From the NCBI GenBank assembly GCA_047967505.1, contig CM106538.1: 64,000 nucleotides of DNA; one strand, 5' to 3'. Under the pieces are notes generated by a model, which worked only from the letters and a program-made list of their open reading frames with translations, had not been told where the DNA came from and did not search any database. Position numbers and translations under genes: made by a program. Source of the stretch: Dipteris shenzhenensis (lineage: Eukaryota > Polypodiophyta > Polypodiopsida > Gleicheniales). This document shows, in pieces, positions 44,278-55,954 of the stretch; the stretch's first letter is position 1, and every line of letters starts with the position of its first letter.

Positions 44278-44903
44278 TCGTAAAAGTAGTGCTACTATTC
44301 TTTTTTGTACTTAAAGCCATTGGCTTGGCTTCGTGCCTCTTGTATATAGACTCCTCTTATTTTTTGTACTTGAAGCCACATGACATGGCTTAGCTTCCTT
44401 ATTTTTTGTACTTGGAGCCACATGACGTGGCTTAGCTTCATGCTATATGTATATACAAGCACTTTTTGAGCTTTCAATTTTATTGCGTTTTGGAGTTGTA
44501 ATATTTTATTTGGAATTGTAATTAAAATGAGGTTGGCTGTAAGAATTGAATTACAGAATGTGGATATGGGATTCTTGTAACTATATAGCATACACAACAT
44601 ACACAGTATTCTGTAAAATTAAAAAAAAAAAAAAAGGCGCATCTATCAGTGCGTTTACAAACGCGTTTATATTCGCGTCTGTATGTTCGATATGCGTCTA
44701 TACATGCATCTATCAAAGCGTTTATTTGCACGTCTATTTACGCGTGTATGAGCGCATCTATACGCGCATAAGTCTGATATATAGACGCGCTAATAGACGC
44801 GGGTCTCCTGACGTTGACGCGCAAATAGACACGCCCGTAAGTTTTTTATTTAGTTCATGAAACACGTTTGTGCGCGCGTCTATGGGTGCTTTGTCTTGTT
44901 GTG
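44278..44903. repeat. 3' region, right subterminal array and right TIR, element C
   Basis: Repeated GAAGCCACATGACATGGCTT units (44300-44440), a short poly-A tract, then TAGACGCG / GCGTCTAT motifs at 44636-44880. The TIR (44874-44903) ends GTGCTTTGTCTTGTTGTG and is followed by the CAT duplication. Confidence 0.8.
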
Positions 44904-45283
44904 CATGTTTGCAACATATTCTCTATGCACATGAACCATGGTTTCTACAAAATTGTGGCCCTTTGTCCATTTGGAATACAGAAGGCATGGAAAAGTTGCA
45001 CTATAGAGCCAAGGCAGCCTACTTCAAGAACTCAAGGCATGGTGGTGGTGTCACTCGCAGCAATGCACTGCATGAGATGTTCGACTGGTTTTTTAGATGT
45101 TTACTAGGAAGGACTTTGAAGTCTGAAAAGGCAAACGCATCAGAACTTGCAAAAGCAATTCAAATTGTGTCAAAGAATAGAAGGCATAGTGCTTGGAAAG
45201 CATCCATAGGAAGTCGAGGAGTCATACGTTGGTTGCAAGCTAGAGTGAGAGAAGGGAGCAGATGGGTCCAACCAGCAACATAA
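44904..45283 (+). pseudogene. Unrecognised gene, 3' part
   Basis: Directly after the CACTA element the plus frame reads ILYAHEPWFLQNCGPLSIWN, then TEGMEKLHYRAKAAYFKNSR, HGGGVTRSNALHEMFDWFFR and a basic C-terminus WLQARVREGSRWVQPAT with TAA at 45281. It continues the gene broken at about 37273. The element sits in the last intron a few bases before the exon; the expected acceptor reads TTTGCAA|CATATTC, so AG has probably become AA. An 'H-x-W...GPLSxWxTEGMEK' pattern is striking but not assigned to a family. Confidence 0.5.
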
Positions 45284-45730
45284 GCTATGGTGTAATTGTA
45301 TACAAATATGAAATAAATATATTGCTTATTTTGACCACAATTTGTGTACTCTCTTTAATATCTTGCTTATTTTGACCACAATTTTTATACTGTCTTGGAG
45401 TCCAAGGTTTGTGTGAGGTAATGATGTTGGGGAAAGTGGGGACATGGTGAAGGAGGGGGAAGAGAAGGGAGGGGCATGGGGCGAGGCAAGGGGAGGGGTG
45501 GAGTGGTAGCAAGGGTGGGGGGAGGGGGGATGGGGGGTATGGGGGAGGGTGACGGGTGTGGGCGAGGCAAGTAGGGGGAGGGCAACGAGGGAGGAGGGCG
45601 ACAAGGGTGCAGAGGGCGGTGGAGGGGTTAGGGCAGGGATGAGGGGCATGATGAAACCCTAAATGTAATTAAGAAAGATTTTAAAACATGATGGGCCCAT
45701 ATAAAACATTAAAAAAAACCCTAACTCTCA
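45284..45730. repeat. Duplicated TTGACCACAATTT unit and GGGGAGG tract
   Basis: TTGCTTATTTTGACCACAATTT appears twice (about 45321 and 45364). A G/A-rich tract (45430-45650) with many GGGGAGGG and GGGTG words follows. The Pro-rich minus ORFs here are composition artefacts. Confidence 0.7.
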
Positions 45731-46290
45731 TTATTCAATGGCAAGAGTGAAGAACAATGCTATACCCATAGGACGCCGCCTCCACCCTTCCTCCTCTAGC
45801 TCCACCACCTCCATCTGTGCACACGAACCTGTCCGGGTCCGGTGGCACCTCCCCCAACTCTCATGAGCCCTACCCCAACTCTCGTGAGGTCTCCCAAGAC
45901 TCTCGTGAGCCCTCCCCCAACTCTCGTGAACCCTCCCCCAAGTCTCATGAGCCCACTCCCTAGTCTCACGAGCCTTCTTCTCCTCCCAAGTCCCATGAGC
46001 CCACTCCCCAGTCTCTGAGCCCATTCCCAAGCCCCAAGCGCGTGAGCCTTCCCCTCAACCTCATCCTTGCCCTCAGCCTCAGCCTCAGCCTGCCCCTCAG
46101 CCTTCCCTGTAGCCTTCCCCTCAACCTTCCCCTTAGCCTTCCCCTCAACCTTCCCCTTGGCCTTCCTCTCCGTGTGAGAGCACTCCCCCGATCGAGCAAC
46201 ATATCTTTGAGAACCTCCTTTTCCCTCAGCCTTCCCCTCCCCATAAGAGGACTCCCCCGCACGAGAAAAATGTATTCGATGCGACTTTGC
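45731..46290. repeat. Minisatellites of about 12 and 18-21 bp
   Basis: TCTCGTGA(G/A)CCCTCCCCCAA-type units repeat at about 45855-46000 and CCTTCCCCTCAA-type units at about 46080-46165. A minus frame of 191 codons (46371-45796) translates them as GKVEGKAKGKVEGKA and RVGGGLTRV. It has no other support as a gene. Confidence 0.75.
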
Positions 46291-46750
46291 CAAGGTAATG
46301 TGCCAAAGAATGATCTCGCCCAAATGCATTGTGAACATTACCCCGTTGAGATGAGAATTCATCAAGCTCAAACGTGCAACAATTCAACAAACATTAGAAG
46401 ACCCACAAAACAAATTATACCGAAAGAACATCAAAATAAAAAATATTGTTCGAACTTACCACTATAGCATCGTCGGCTTCTATCCCTTCCTCATTTGCAA
46501 TGTTGATGGAACCAGGTGCTGTGAGATGTTCCATTTGGGAGGTGGACGCTTTCTCCTAACTTGTGTTGGAGGTCGAAGCTTCTGTATGAAAGGTTTGTAC
46601 ATCATATACAGACATGTCTGCATCCCTCATTGAAACCAGCATCGTCAAGAGAAACTCTTCCATTGTCTGGTCTTTGGAACCTAGAACCTCGGTATCTTTG
46701 ACACTTGTATCAACATCAAATGCCGATAGGACTCCAAGTGCCTCATCCTC

Positions 46751-47400
46751 TCATAGTACAAAAAGAATCTCTATGTCATGGAGGAATACATACTCTTCTC
46801 CATTGATGATGAGGGGGGACAAGGACCATAATTCTAATTCTGGGCCAGCAGTCTCTGATGGAGATTCTTGCTCTACTGGGGGCTCTTGAAGTAGGCTCAA
46901 TGCTTGAGATACTTCCATCTCCTCTATTGCATCATCAAGACTATCTTCCATGTACATGTTCGAGTCTAGTCTAGGGACGACCAAATCAGTAGTTCTACTA
47001 GAGGGGGTGCTAGACAATGAGGCTTATTCCTCTAAATTTCCTTCTAGGAGAAGGAAGATGAATGTCATCTCCCATGAAAGGAATTTGGTGCCTGTATTTC
47101 CTATTATCCCCATGTCTAGGATGTCTTTAACTTCAACTATCCTAAACCGTTCCTCTGTAAGGTTGCCACAAAAGCGGGCCAAGCACTTTACAAACTTGGG
47201 TTCCTCTACAAAAAGATACTTAATGTAATCTATGGGAACCCATCTCTTTGAAGAGTGGTCAAGTGTATAAGCAAAATTTGAGAAATTATCTTGCATGTAA
47301 AGGATGAGATCTAAGAAGTCATCCTTGTGTGCCTAGGACATCTAAAGTCCTATCAAACACTAAAAATAGCTCTTCCTCATGATCTGCAAATGCAGTTCGT
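46751..47400 (-). pseudogene. Unrecognised minus-strand coding remnant
   Basis: The minus frame DDFLDLILYMQDNFSNFAYT, then LDHSSKRWVPIDYIKYLFVE and LARFCGNLTEERFRIVEVKD, ends at a TAA (47024). It is followed by MSSTPSSRTTDLVVPRLDSN and an acidic stretch (DSLDDAIEEMEVSQALSLLQ). Codon usage and the ordered mix of hydrophobic and charged residues look protein-like, but I recognise no family. It may belong with the ORFs at 47717-48603 as one decayed gene. Confidence 0.35.
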
Positions 47401-47716
47401 GAGATGGTCATGGAATGCAGTTCTAGTTGAATCCATTGCAAATAGCAGTTGATGGAGGGAGTAACATTTGAGTATGGGAGTTTCTATGGCTCTCTAAACA
47501 TGAAAGTGAGAATGTGATGTAGAAAGGACTCTTACCCCTTAATATATATCAAAACCCTAAAAATTAAAATTAATCATAAAATCCCCAAATTTTTTTAAAA
47601 ACATTTACCATGAACTGAAAGGAGAAAACATTAAAAGAAATAACATTTTAATTTAATTATTCATCATCTTTTGAAGCAATAACTAGGATTTGACAGACAA
47701 AAAATTAAATGCTGCA
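47401..47716. other. No recognisable feature
   Basis: AT-rich gap between two minus-strand coding remnants; could be an intron. Confidence 0.3.
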
Positions 47717-48603
47717 CTAGTCAAACACATTGTTAGCAATCTTCAAAGTTGCAAGAGGAATGAAATTGGCACTATGCATGCACTTCTCCACAGGGCGGCT
47801 GATCTTACCACCATTTAAGGTAAAGTAGAAGGACTCTGACATGCCGTCCTCCATGACCAATAGATGTTCTCGCACATCCCTTAGAGTCCATTGCAATGTG
47901 ACATTCACATTCTTGACATCTCCCTCTTCAACATCAATAGACAAACTTACCCCCATATTGTCTTCATCTCATTAGAGTCTAGGGGAAGCCACTAGCCATT
48001 TGTTTTCTTCCAACGCCTGTACTCAAAAGCTAAATACAACATTTGGTGTGACAAATGGTATCTAATAACCACATTGTCTTTACATGCATGACATTAAAAC
48101 ACATCACCCTTTTGGTTGCCTAACCTGGTTCCCCGATTCATCCCAAGTAAATCTTCAAGAGCATTTTTAGCTACACACTTGCAGGACCACATAGTTTTTG
48201 TTCTAAGCATATGTATATTCTAAAATAAAGAAGCAAAAATGTGCAGAGGCATAAACCAAGATAACCTTGCCCATTTGGATCCAAATGTAAACTTCATGGA
48301 CATGCCCACATCCTTTGCAATCTTGTCCTTGTACGATTGCAATGTCCTTGAGTCCACACTACTGCAATCCATGTCTTGAAGTTGTGGTGATGCAATGGTT
48401 TGTAGATGACCATAGCTTGATGATGTTGTTGGAGTGATGTATGTTGCATTATACCAATACACATTCTTCATTCGCAAGGGGGCCAACTTCTCCCTGGCAT
48501 GCATTTTCTTACCTAAATCTTCATGAATCGCAGTGAACTTGCCTATGAATGATTCAATTGGTTCCCACTCCTCGAAGTCCGAAGGGAAAACATCTGCCAC
48601 CAT
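47717..48603 (-). pseudogene. Unrecognised minus-strand ORFs beside copia-3
   Basis: Two blocks: 48603-48220 (MVADVFPSDFEEWEPIESFI, then KKMHAREKLAPLRMKNVYWY) and 47956-47717 (VKNVNVTLQWTLRDVREHLL, then FYFTLNGGKISRPVEKCMHS). The second has the alternation of a small beta-grasp-like domain, but that is only an impression. A donor-like GTAAGT overlaps the start of the second block. No family recognised. The first block begins right at the outer edge of the copia-3 LTR. Confidence 0.3.
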
Positions 48604-48821
48604 GAATAAGAGATCTTAGAAACCAAACACAAAATTACCAAATAGACTCATGAGAGTGCTCACAATGGAAGCAAGAATGGAAGAGGGAGAGAGAGAAACA
48701 GAGAGCTACACAAGTTTTGGTGGGTGCAGAACCACCCTAATCTTCTTTTTCATTCATTTATATATGTGTTTGAGTATTGTACATAACCGGGGTAAAGGCA
48801 TAGTGACCTTTAACCCCCACA
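48603..48821 (-). repeat. Probable 3' LTR of copia-3
   Basis: On the minus strand the pol stop (48875 region) is followed by the purine tract AAGTGGGAGGTTGTGGGGG and TGTGGGGGTTAAAGGTCAC, a usual copia PPT-LTR junction (LTR start at 48821). The end is placed at ...CTTATTCA (48603) because TGGTGGCAG, similar to a primer-binding site, follows. The outer boundary is uncertain without a second LTR. Confidence 0.45.
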
Positions 48822-48874
48822 ACCTCCCACTTAAAGGACAATGTGCCTTTAAGGGAGAACAACCAGTGAGCATA

Positions 48875-51800
48875 CTATCCAATGCCCATCAATACATGAC
48901 AATACTCAAACCGCTGACTAGGTAGACTCTTCGTCAGCATATTTGCAAGGTTATCATCTGTATGAACCTTGACAAGCTCTATGCACTTGTCCTCAAGTAC
49001 CTCCCTGATGAAATGGTACCTGACCTCAATGTGTTTGGTCTTTGCATGAAAGACCGGATTCCATGCTAGCTGAATAGCACTCATGGAATCACTATGCAAT
49101 GTCGATACACCTGTATGAATCCCCAAATCTCCCACTAGCCAATCAAGCCATATAGCCTCCTTGCAACCCTCTGTGGCTGCAACATACTCAGCCTCTGTGG
49201 TAGACAAAGCAACACACTTCTGTGCGCGAGACATCCACGACACTGCACCACTTGCAAAGGTGAACACATAACCAGAAGTGGATCTCCTACTATCCACATG
49301 CCCTGCATAGTCTGAATCTATGTACCCAAGTACACGCATGTCTCCTCTACCAAAGCAGATGCACATCTCCTTGGTACCCTTCATGTACCTCATGATGCAC
49401 TTAACTGCCTCCCAATGCCTCTTTCCTAGATTAGCCATATACCGGCTAACAACTCCCACTACAAATGCAATGTCTAGTCTAGTAGCTATCATAGCATACA
49501 TAAGACTCCCAACTGTTGATGCATAAGGAACCTTGGCCATCATGGCCCTTTCCTCATCTGATTTGGGACTATTTGTATGACTCAGTTTCACATATGGAGG
49601 CAATGGAGTACTCACTGCCTTCCCCCCGTCCATATTGAAATGCTGTAATACTTTTGTAACATACTCTTTTTGTGAAAGCCAAAGGAGTTTCCTACTCCGA
49701 TCACGCGTGATGCGCATACCAAGAATATGACCTGCAAGTCCCAAATCCTTCATATCAAAGGCCTCATGCAACTTGGCCTTTAATGCATCTAGCTCATAAG
49801 TATTCTTCCTAGCCAATAGCATATCATCCACATATAGTGCCAAGATTATCATGCTATTATCCTTAGCCCTTTTAGTGTAGAGGCAGTGATAAATTTCACT
49901 CCTTGTAAAACCCTGGGACTGAATGAAAGCATCAAATTTTTGATACCATTCTCTAGGCGCTTGCTTAAGACCATAGAGACTCTTCTTCAGCTTGCAAACT
50001 AAATGCTCTTTGCCCTTTTATTCAAAGCCTTTTGGCTGCACCATGTAAATTTCCTCATGCAAATCCCCATGCAAGAAAGCTGTCTTGACATCCATCTGCA
50101 TAAGCTCCATATCCTCTGATGCCACTAGTCCAAGCATGCATCTAAGTGTGGTCATCTTCACAACTGGAGAAAATATCTCATCAAAGTCCACACCCTTCTC
50201 TTGCTTGAACCCTTTAGCGACCCAACAGGCCTTGTACCTAGGCACATCATCACTTGTGACCTTCATTTTGTAGACCCATTTATGTGGCAATGCTTTCTTT
50301 CCATGTGGCAAAGAAACCAAGTCCCAAGTCTTATTCTTCATAAGTGAACTCATCTTTGATTGCATAGCATACTCCCACTTGCGTTGATCCTTGCGCATCA
50401 TAGCCTCTTTGTAGCAAGAAGGCTCCCTGCAATCAGTAAGCATCATATAGTCTACCCCTGGAACAAACCTATCAAGCGGTCTAACACTCTAGATGATCTT
50501 CTCAAGGGCGTTTCAGCTTGCTGTCCCACCTGCATATCAGCCACATTCAGCTCATCATTTCCACCAATAGATGATCCATCATCTACCCTTGATTGTATAC
50601 CTATGGGAGTACTTGGTGGTACCATTTCTTGCACATTTGGTGCATGGACAGCTTGCTGTCTATCAACATATGCAGGTGGATTCACATCTTGGAAAGTGAT
50701 TCTCCTCATTTCCACATCCCTCATGGGTGCCTTATGCATCTTCTTCTATTGAAGACTACATCATGGCTGCATATGATCTTCTTTGCTTCTAGATCCCAGA
50801 GACGATAGCCCATCTCTCCACTTTCACCATAACCCAGAAAGATGCATTTCCTAGACTTAAGATCTAGCTTCTTTCGAAGCTCTTTTGGCACATGTGCATA
50901 TGGAGTGCATATGCCTCACACCCAAATATACGCAAATGAGAGTAAGAGGGCTTCTTGCCACTCCATGCCTCTTCAGGAATACCACCATCCAAACTCTTAC
51001 TAGGTGATCTATTGATCACATGCACTACAGTCTTCATTGCCTCAGCCCAAAAACCACCAGAAAGACTTGCATTGGAAAGCATGCATTGTAACCTTTCTTG
51101 AATGGTACGATTCATCTTTCCTGCAACTGGATTTTGCTCTGGAGTATGAGGGGATGTGAGCTCCCTCCTAATCCCACATGTATCACAGAAATGCTGAAAG
51201 TCATGAGAGAGATACTCTCCACCATTGTCAGTCCGTAGGCATTTAAGCGTTCTACCTAACTGATTCTCAACCAAGGCCAGCCATTTCTGAAATACCTAGA
51301 ACACATCACTCTTACGAGCTATAGCATAAGCCCACACTTTCCTAGTTGCATCATCAATGAATGTCACATAGTATTCAGCGCCACCTAATGACCGTGTAGG
51401 CATGGGACCACATACGTCTGAATGCACCAAATCAAGCTTTTCAAACTCTTTCTTTCCCCTTCTTTTATGGGCTGATTTAGTCTGCTTCTCATAGAGAGAG
51501 TGCTCACAAAATTCAAAATCAGAGAAACTCAAATGCAGTACATAACCCAAACAGGATAAGAGTTTCATTCCATTCTGGCTCATGTGCCCCAACCTGCAAT
51601 GCCACAAAGAAGTGCTTGGCTGCTCGGTTATTGCAAGAACATGATCAAATACCCCTGATACATGTAAGGGATACAAAGTCCTACACTTGGCACCCCTGGC
51701 CAAAAGCATAGAGCCCTTCTGAATTTTCCAACTCTGAAAGCCAAAAGTGGTGTGAAAACTAGCTGACCCACTGAAATAAGACTCTTGGTCAACTTAGGCA

Positions 51801-52470
51801 CATGTCTCACATGTTTCAAAATAAATGCAAACCCATTTGCAAAAGAAAACTTTATGTCACCTACTCCCACTATGTCACATGCATAGTCATTTCCAAGATG
51901 CACACAACTTGTCCTTCCATTGTCATAAGTGGAGAACCATTTCCTATGGGAAGTAACATGGAATGAAGCACCAGAATCGAAAATCCAATCCTGGGAATAT
52001 GCATCATCTGAAGTGGTAAGCAACTCTACAGAGATAAACTAGACATGAAGAGAACGTCATTGTCGCTATCATGTGTGACTGCATTGATCTCCTCGATCTT
52101 CACTTTTCCTTTGTCCTCCCTTGGACTCTCTTCCTTTTGATTTGCACCCCAATTTGCATTCTTTTTCTTATCCTTTTGCTCTCTTTTCAGCTTGTAGCAA
52201 TCCTTTTTCATATGGCCCTTCTTGCCATAGTGGTAACACTCAATGTTCCGTGCCCTAGATTTGCTACGAGACTTCCCTCTTTCTTGGGACTTCCCCCTGA
52301 ACTGTGATCTACCCCTTTGCACATTTAAGGCTGCATCCTGCTTGTTGCCGTCCATAGACTTCCGTCTAATCTCCTCGGCCAACAAGCTACCCACAACATC
52401 ATCAAATTTCAAACTTTTTAATGCTAAAAAACTCCTTTTCAGACATGGAAGAGGATGCCATGATGCAAAT
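48875..52470 (-). pseudogene. Copia-3 gag-pol
   Basis: Order on the minus strand: a short gag start (MASSSMSEKEFFSIKKF near 52465), a jump to KFDDVVGSLLAEEIRRKS (most of gag deleted), RS-rich linker, zinc knuckle CYHYGKKGHMKKDC (second Cys replaced by His), protease WIFDSGASFHVTS, GAG-pre-integrase WHCRLGHMS, integrase HSDVCGP, FIDDATR and RTDNGGEY, RT MDVKTAFLHGDL and YVDDML, RNase H DSDYAG, TTEAEYVA and HSDSMSAI, ending LMGIG and a stop. Lesions: a frameshift before the protease, a TAG in KSDVF*VFQKW, frameshifts in the linker at 50450-50860, and a TAA after QPKGFE. The RT-RNase H half (49852-48875) is intact. TNT1/Sire-like copia by sequence impression. Confidence 0.92.
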
Positions 52471-53570
52471 GAAGCAAAAATCCCAAATGCTAGTGCCTAC
52501 AAGAGAGAATCACACCAAATACCAAGTCCACCCAAATGTGTGTGCCACAATAGAGTGAAATATCACCAAAACTCATGTCTCAAAGCATCTGACTCATGTG
52601 CATATACTATGCATCCATATGAGCAAATCTGGCCCAAGAGAAAATGCCAACTGCACTGGCAATCCGAAAATGCCAATAAGTGCCAAATGACTCAAGCATA
52701 AACACCGTCCACTGGCATATGCATTAATAATATCTCATCCAAGAGAGCATAGCACTATCAGTGCATCACCTGCAATGTGTTAAAGCTGTCCCTCAGCATA
52801 AAATAGCATCCATGTGCAAAGCGTCCATAAAAATAGCATCCCACAAGGCAATTTGGGCCTATCAGCGCATCCAATAAGGACTGCAATGCATCCAAATGGC
52901 CTATAAATCATCCACTGCAACCCAATGCACACCACAAATGAGCGCACGGAAAGGGGGAGAGGGAAGGGGAGCAAAGAGGGGAGGGGAGGGAAGGGGCTCT
53001 CTTGTGTTGCAATGGCAGCAAGAATTTTAACACAAAAACAGGAAAGGGGGATGGGAGAGGGAAGGGGCAGGGGGCAGGGGAGAGGGGAGAGATGATGTTT
53101 TGGAAAACAATTTAAATAGTAGGAGGAGAGGGAGTCGTGCTACCATGGCAGAGGGAAAAAAGTTTTTTTTTTTTTTTGCACAGTCCCTTGCATTGGTGCG
53201 ACAGTGCAATGAGGGTTTGGAGGGGTGGGGAAGGGTGGGGAAGGAATGGAGGGAGAGAGGAGAGGAGAAGTGGAAGAGAGATAGAGAGGAAGGGGAAGAG
53301 AGAGGGGTGAAGAATGAAAATATAGACAGAGAGAAGGGAGGAGAATGGGAAGGGAGAGGGAATGGGAGAGAGGAACGGAGCGCAAGACAATGGAGAGGGA
53401 GAAGGAGAGAGGAAGGGAGGGGAGCATGACAAGGGCAAGAGTAGAAGGGAGGGCATGATAAAAAATGAGTTATGGGAGAGATGAGAATCAATATGTAGAC
53501 CTAAAATAATTGAAACCCTATAATTCAAATTTCCCGCTCTAGAATTCAAAGTTCATGCCCCCCTTCCTCC

Positions 53571-53633
<63 letters not shown>

Positions 53634-53640
53634 CCTCTTT
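52471..53640. repeat. Copia-3 leader, purine tract and (CT)n
   Basis: From 52471 to about 52780 lies non-coding sequence that should be the copia-3 leader on the minus strand. No clear 5' LTR or primer-binding site is visible. A GGATGCxATT-type repeat (about 52790-52930), a GGGAGAGG-rich purine tract (about 52945-53460) and a (TC)n microsatellite (53576-53630) follow. Ser/Pro/Leu-rich minus ORFs in the purine tract are artefacts. Confidence 0.55.
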
Positions 53641-54980
53641 CCTTCTCCTCCCCCCCCCAGTTTTTGCATTATTAGTACAAAGAGATAGTGTACATAAGTA
53701 AACCCTTATTCCAAAAGGGTAGTGCTAAAAAGTAAAATTTTGGTTTGGGAAGGATATTTTCATAAAGTTAATTTTTTGAATAGATATTTAAGTACACAAA
53801 TGAATTGGGACCATCCAATCTATATAATATTTATCTTAAATTTTATAATTTTAGTTTTATTTGGTTTTAAAAACTCTCAAGTTTGGCTTACTTTTTTGTT
53901 TTAATTCGTTTTTCAATAGTTGTTTTCATATAATTTTTTTTCCAAAAGTACTTATGAAAATAAATTTGGACATTGCAAAGTTAGAATTTAATGAAATGTA
54001 TGTTTTCTCCTCTCCATTGACAAGCAAAGTAACATTGTATGCCTTCGGAAAAATTTCCCATTGACCTATTGGATCTCCCAATGCTTAAGGGAAAAATTGC
54101 ACAGCTATGAATTTTACATTTGACCTTAAAATTTGGCCACATCCTTGCCAGTTCATGTAGAGATGGTTGAATACTCAAGTGTGCATTTGATCTCGTAAAT
54201 ATTTTGATGATGCAATGGCCCAAATATATTCATCACTCAATCCTACCAAGTTTTGAATTGTTATAACTGATGGACAAGCATCTCAGCCTTAGCCTTCAAC
54301 TGGGCTACCTCGTTCTCTTGTGTTGCCATGAAGGATGGGTGTGTAGTGATCTAATGCATGAAACAATAGTTTTTTAAGAACTATAACTACTTTCAAAGAA
54401 AGAAACACAAGAGTTACACATGCAATCTAATGTAAATTCACCCATTCACAAATGATATTCAACAAAATTGACTGCCATGATGCAAAATAACTTTCATAGA
54501 ACTTCTATAGAATAACAAAATACTAAATGTGTTTTTCTTTCTAAAACAATGGAGGATTGTATCAAGTAATATGCGCAAAATGTTTGTTTAAATGTATTAG
54601 AAATCTTTGTGAAGTCACGATCTAGTATCAACCTATCAGGTGGTAGAGGCTAGAACATGAAACATGTAACATCATCACATAAATAAGATGATCTAGATTA
54701 GCTTTTTTAATCACACATCTGGTTGGGACATGTTATTACTAGAATGAACTGACAAAAAAAAGTGGGCCATCATCCCCCGGCTCTGTTTACACCTATGTAT
54801 AGAAAAATAACATAAGTTAATATGGTATATAACTAGATCAAAGTAGGGGGAACCGACTAAAAAACATGAGCCATCTCTCAGTTTTGGTCTTTATTATCAC
54901 AAGAGCACACGTCAGTCAAGGTGAGGCGATTAGCCCAAGTGGGCCCTCTCCTAGCCTTCTTATTGACACACAAAGATGCA
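53641..54980. other. AT-rich region with a TIR-like echo
   Basis: No supportable gene. Around 53940-54010 the sequence TCCAAAAGTACTTATGAAAA / TAAATTTGGACATTGCAAAG / AATTTAATGAAATGTATGTT resembles the outer end of the right inverted-repeat arm (9068-9128: TCCAAAATTATCTCACAAAA, TAAATTTGGACAATGCACGA). It may be a diverged end of the same transposon family. Confidence 0.35.

Positions 54981-55036
<56 letters not shown>
54981..55036. repeat. (CT)n microsatellite
   Basis: CT dinucleotides, nearly uninterrupted for about 55 bp. Confidence 0.95.
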
Positions 55037-55159
55037 GCATCCTACAGTTAGGTAGGATGAGGTGATTTTGAATGGCTAAAGTCACCTGGCCCACACACAC
55101 CAAAAGAGCAAAAAAATCTCACCAAAAGATCAAGAAAGTGGAAAACCTGCAACTCCAAA

Positions 55160-55570
55160 AATGACAGTGTGAGTGGTGTTTTTGTAAAGAATGCAGGGGA
55201 TGGCCTTTTCATAACCTATCACAGAAATATCATGTGGTACCTCGAGCTACTGCATGGTATCCCAATAGCCCTGATTTGTTGCCCTAAAATCTCAATGAAC
55301 CTCGTTGCGAGGTGTGGTATCCTAAAATATACCATGTGGTGTATTAACATACTATGCAGGGTACCTAATATTCAACTGTATTTGCGTATAGCAAGCAATA
55401 AGTTAAGAAAAATACCACATGGTATTTGTGTATATGTCATGGTAAGTCACTGATATACCAGATGGCATTTATGTATACCATCATGAAGTATATGTCATGG
55501 TAAGTCAGTGATATGCCGGACAGTATTTATGTATACCATGAAGTATTTGTTAGGTCAATAGGTCACCTTT
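55160..55570. repeat. Degenerate ACCATG/GGTAT repeats
   Basis: The words TATTTGTGTATA, GTCATGGTAAGTCA(C/G)TGATAT and ATTTATGTATACCAT recur with a spacing of about 55-60 bp between 55420 and 55550. Single variants occur upstream. Non-coding. Confidence 0.6.
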
Positions 55571-55950
55571 GACCGGTTGAAAAAAATGCATTTTTTGAAT
55601 TTAGAACATGAAGATGCAAATTTTTAAATAAAAAAATACATATATGAATATATTTTAAAGGTACCTTTTAAATCCTTGCATTCACACAAAAATTGTAGCG
55701 TCCTATAAGTTTGCAGTTAACATGAATACAACACATCCAAATCTAATTATCATACACAAAAGAGTGGTAGGGCGGCAAGTCTAGCTATATAAAGGCCTTA
55801 AGGGCAGAGAAACAATTCACCGCACCCAGGAAAATTTCTCTCCTACCCCCTTCCATGCTCTCTCCAAGCCCCCTTTTACCCCTATGATGAATTTTCTATT
55901 CTAACCTCAATGCCCCTTCATAATGCTACCCAAGTCATGGGATCCATTGT
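55571..55950. other. No recognisable feature
   Basis: Intergenic, AT-rich; short C-rich stretch at 55840-55880. Confidence 0.3.
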
Positions 55951-55954
55951 TTGC

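Larger units (their letters stand above)
37345..44903. mobile_element. CACTA element C, complete with TIRs and TSD
   Basis: A 7559-bp element bounded by 30-bp terminal inverted repeats (left CACAACAACACAAAGCAACT..., right the reverse complement of CACAACAAGACAAAGCACCC..., three mismatches). It is flanked on both sides by CAT (37342-37344 and 44904-44906), the 3-bp target duplication expected for CACTA elements. The termini are CACAA rather than CACTA, a variant of the superfamily. It holds a minus-strand tnp2 and a plus-strand accessory gene diverging from a motif-rich centre. Its genes are nearly intact, so it is the youngest and most informative copy here. Confidence 0.92.

Noticed and set aside
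45796-46371. Minus ORF of 191 codons rich in GKVEGKA and RVGGGLTRV
   Set aside because: Direct translation of two minisatellites; no independent coding evidence.
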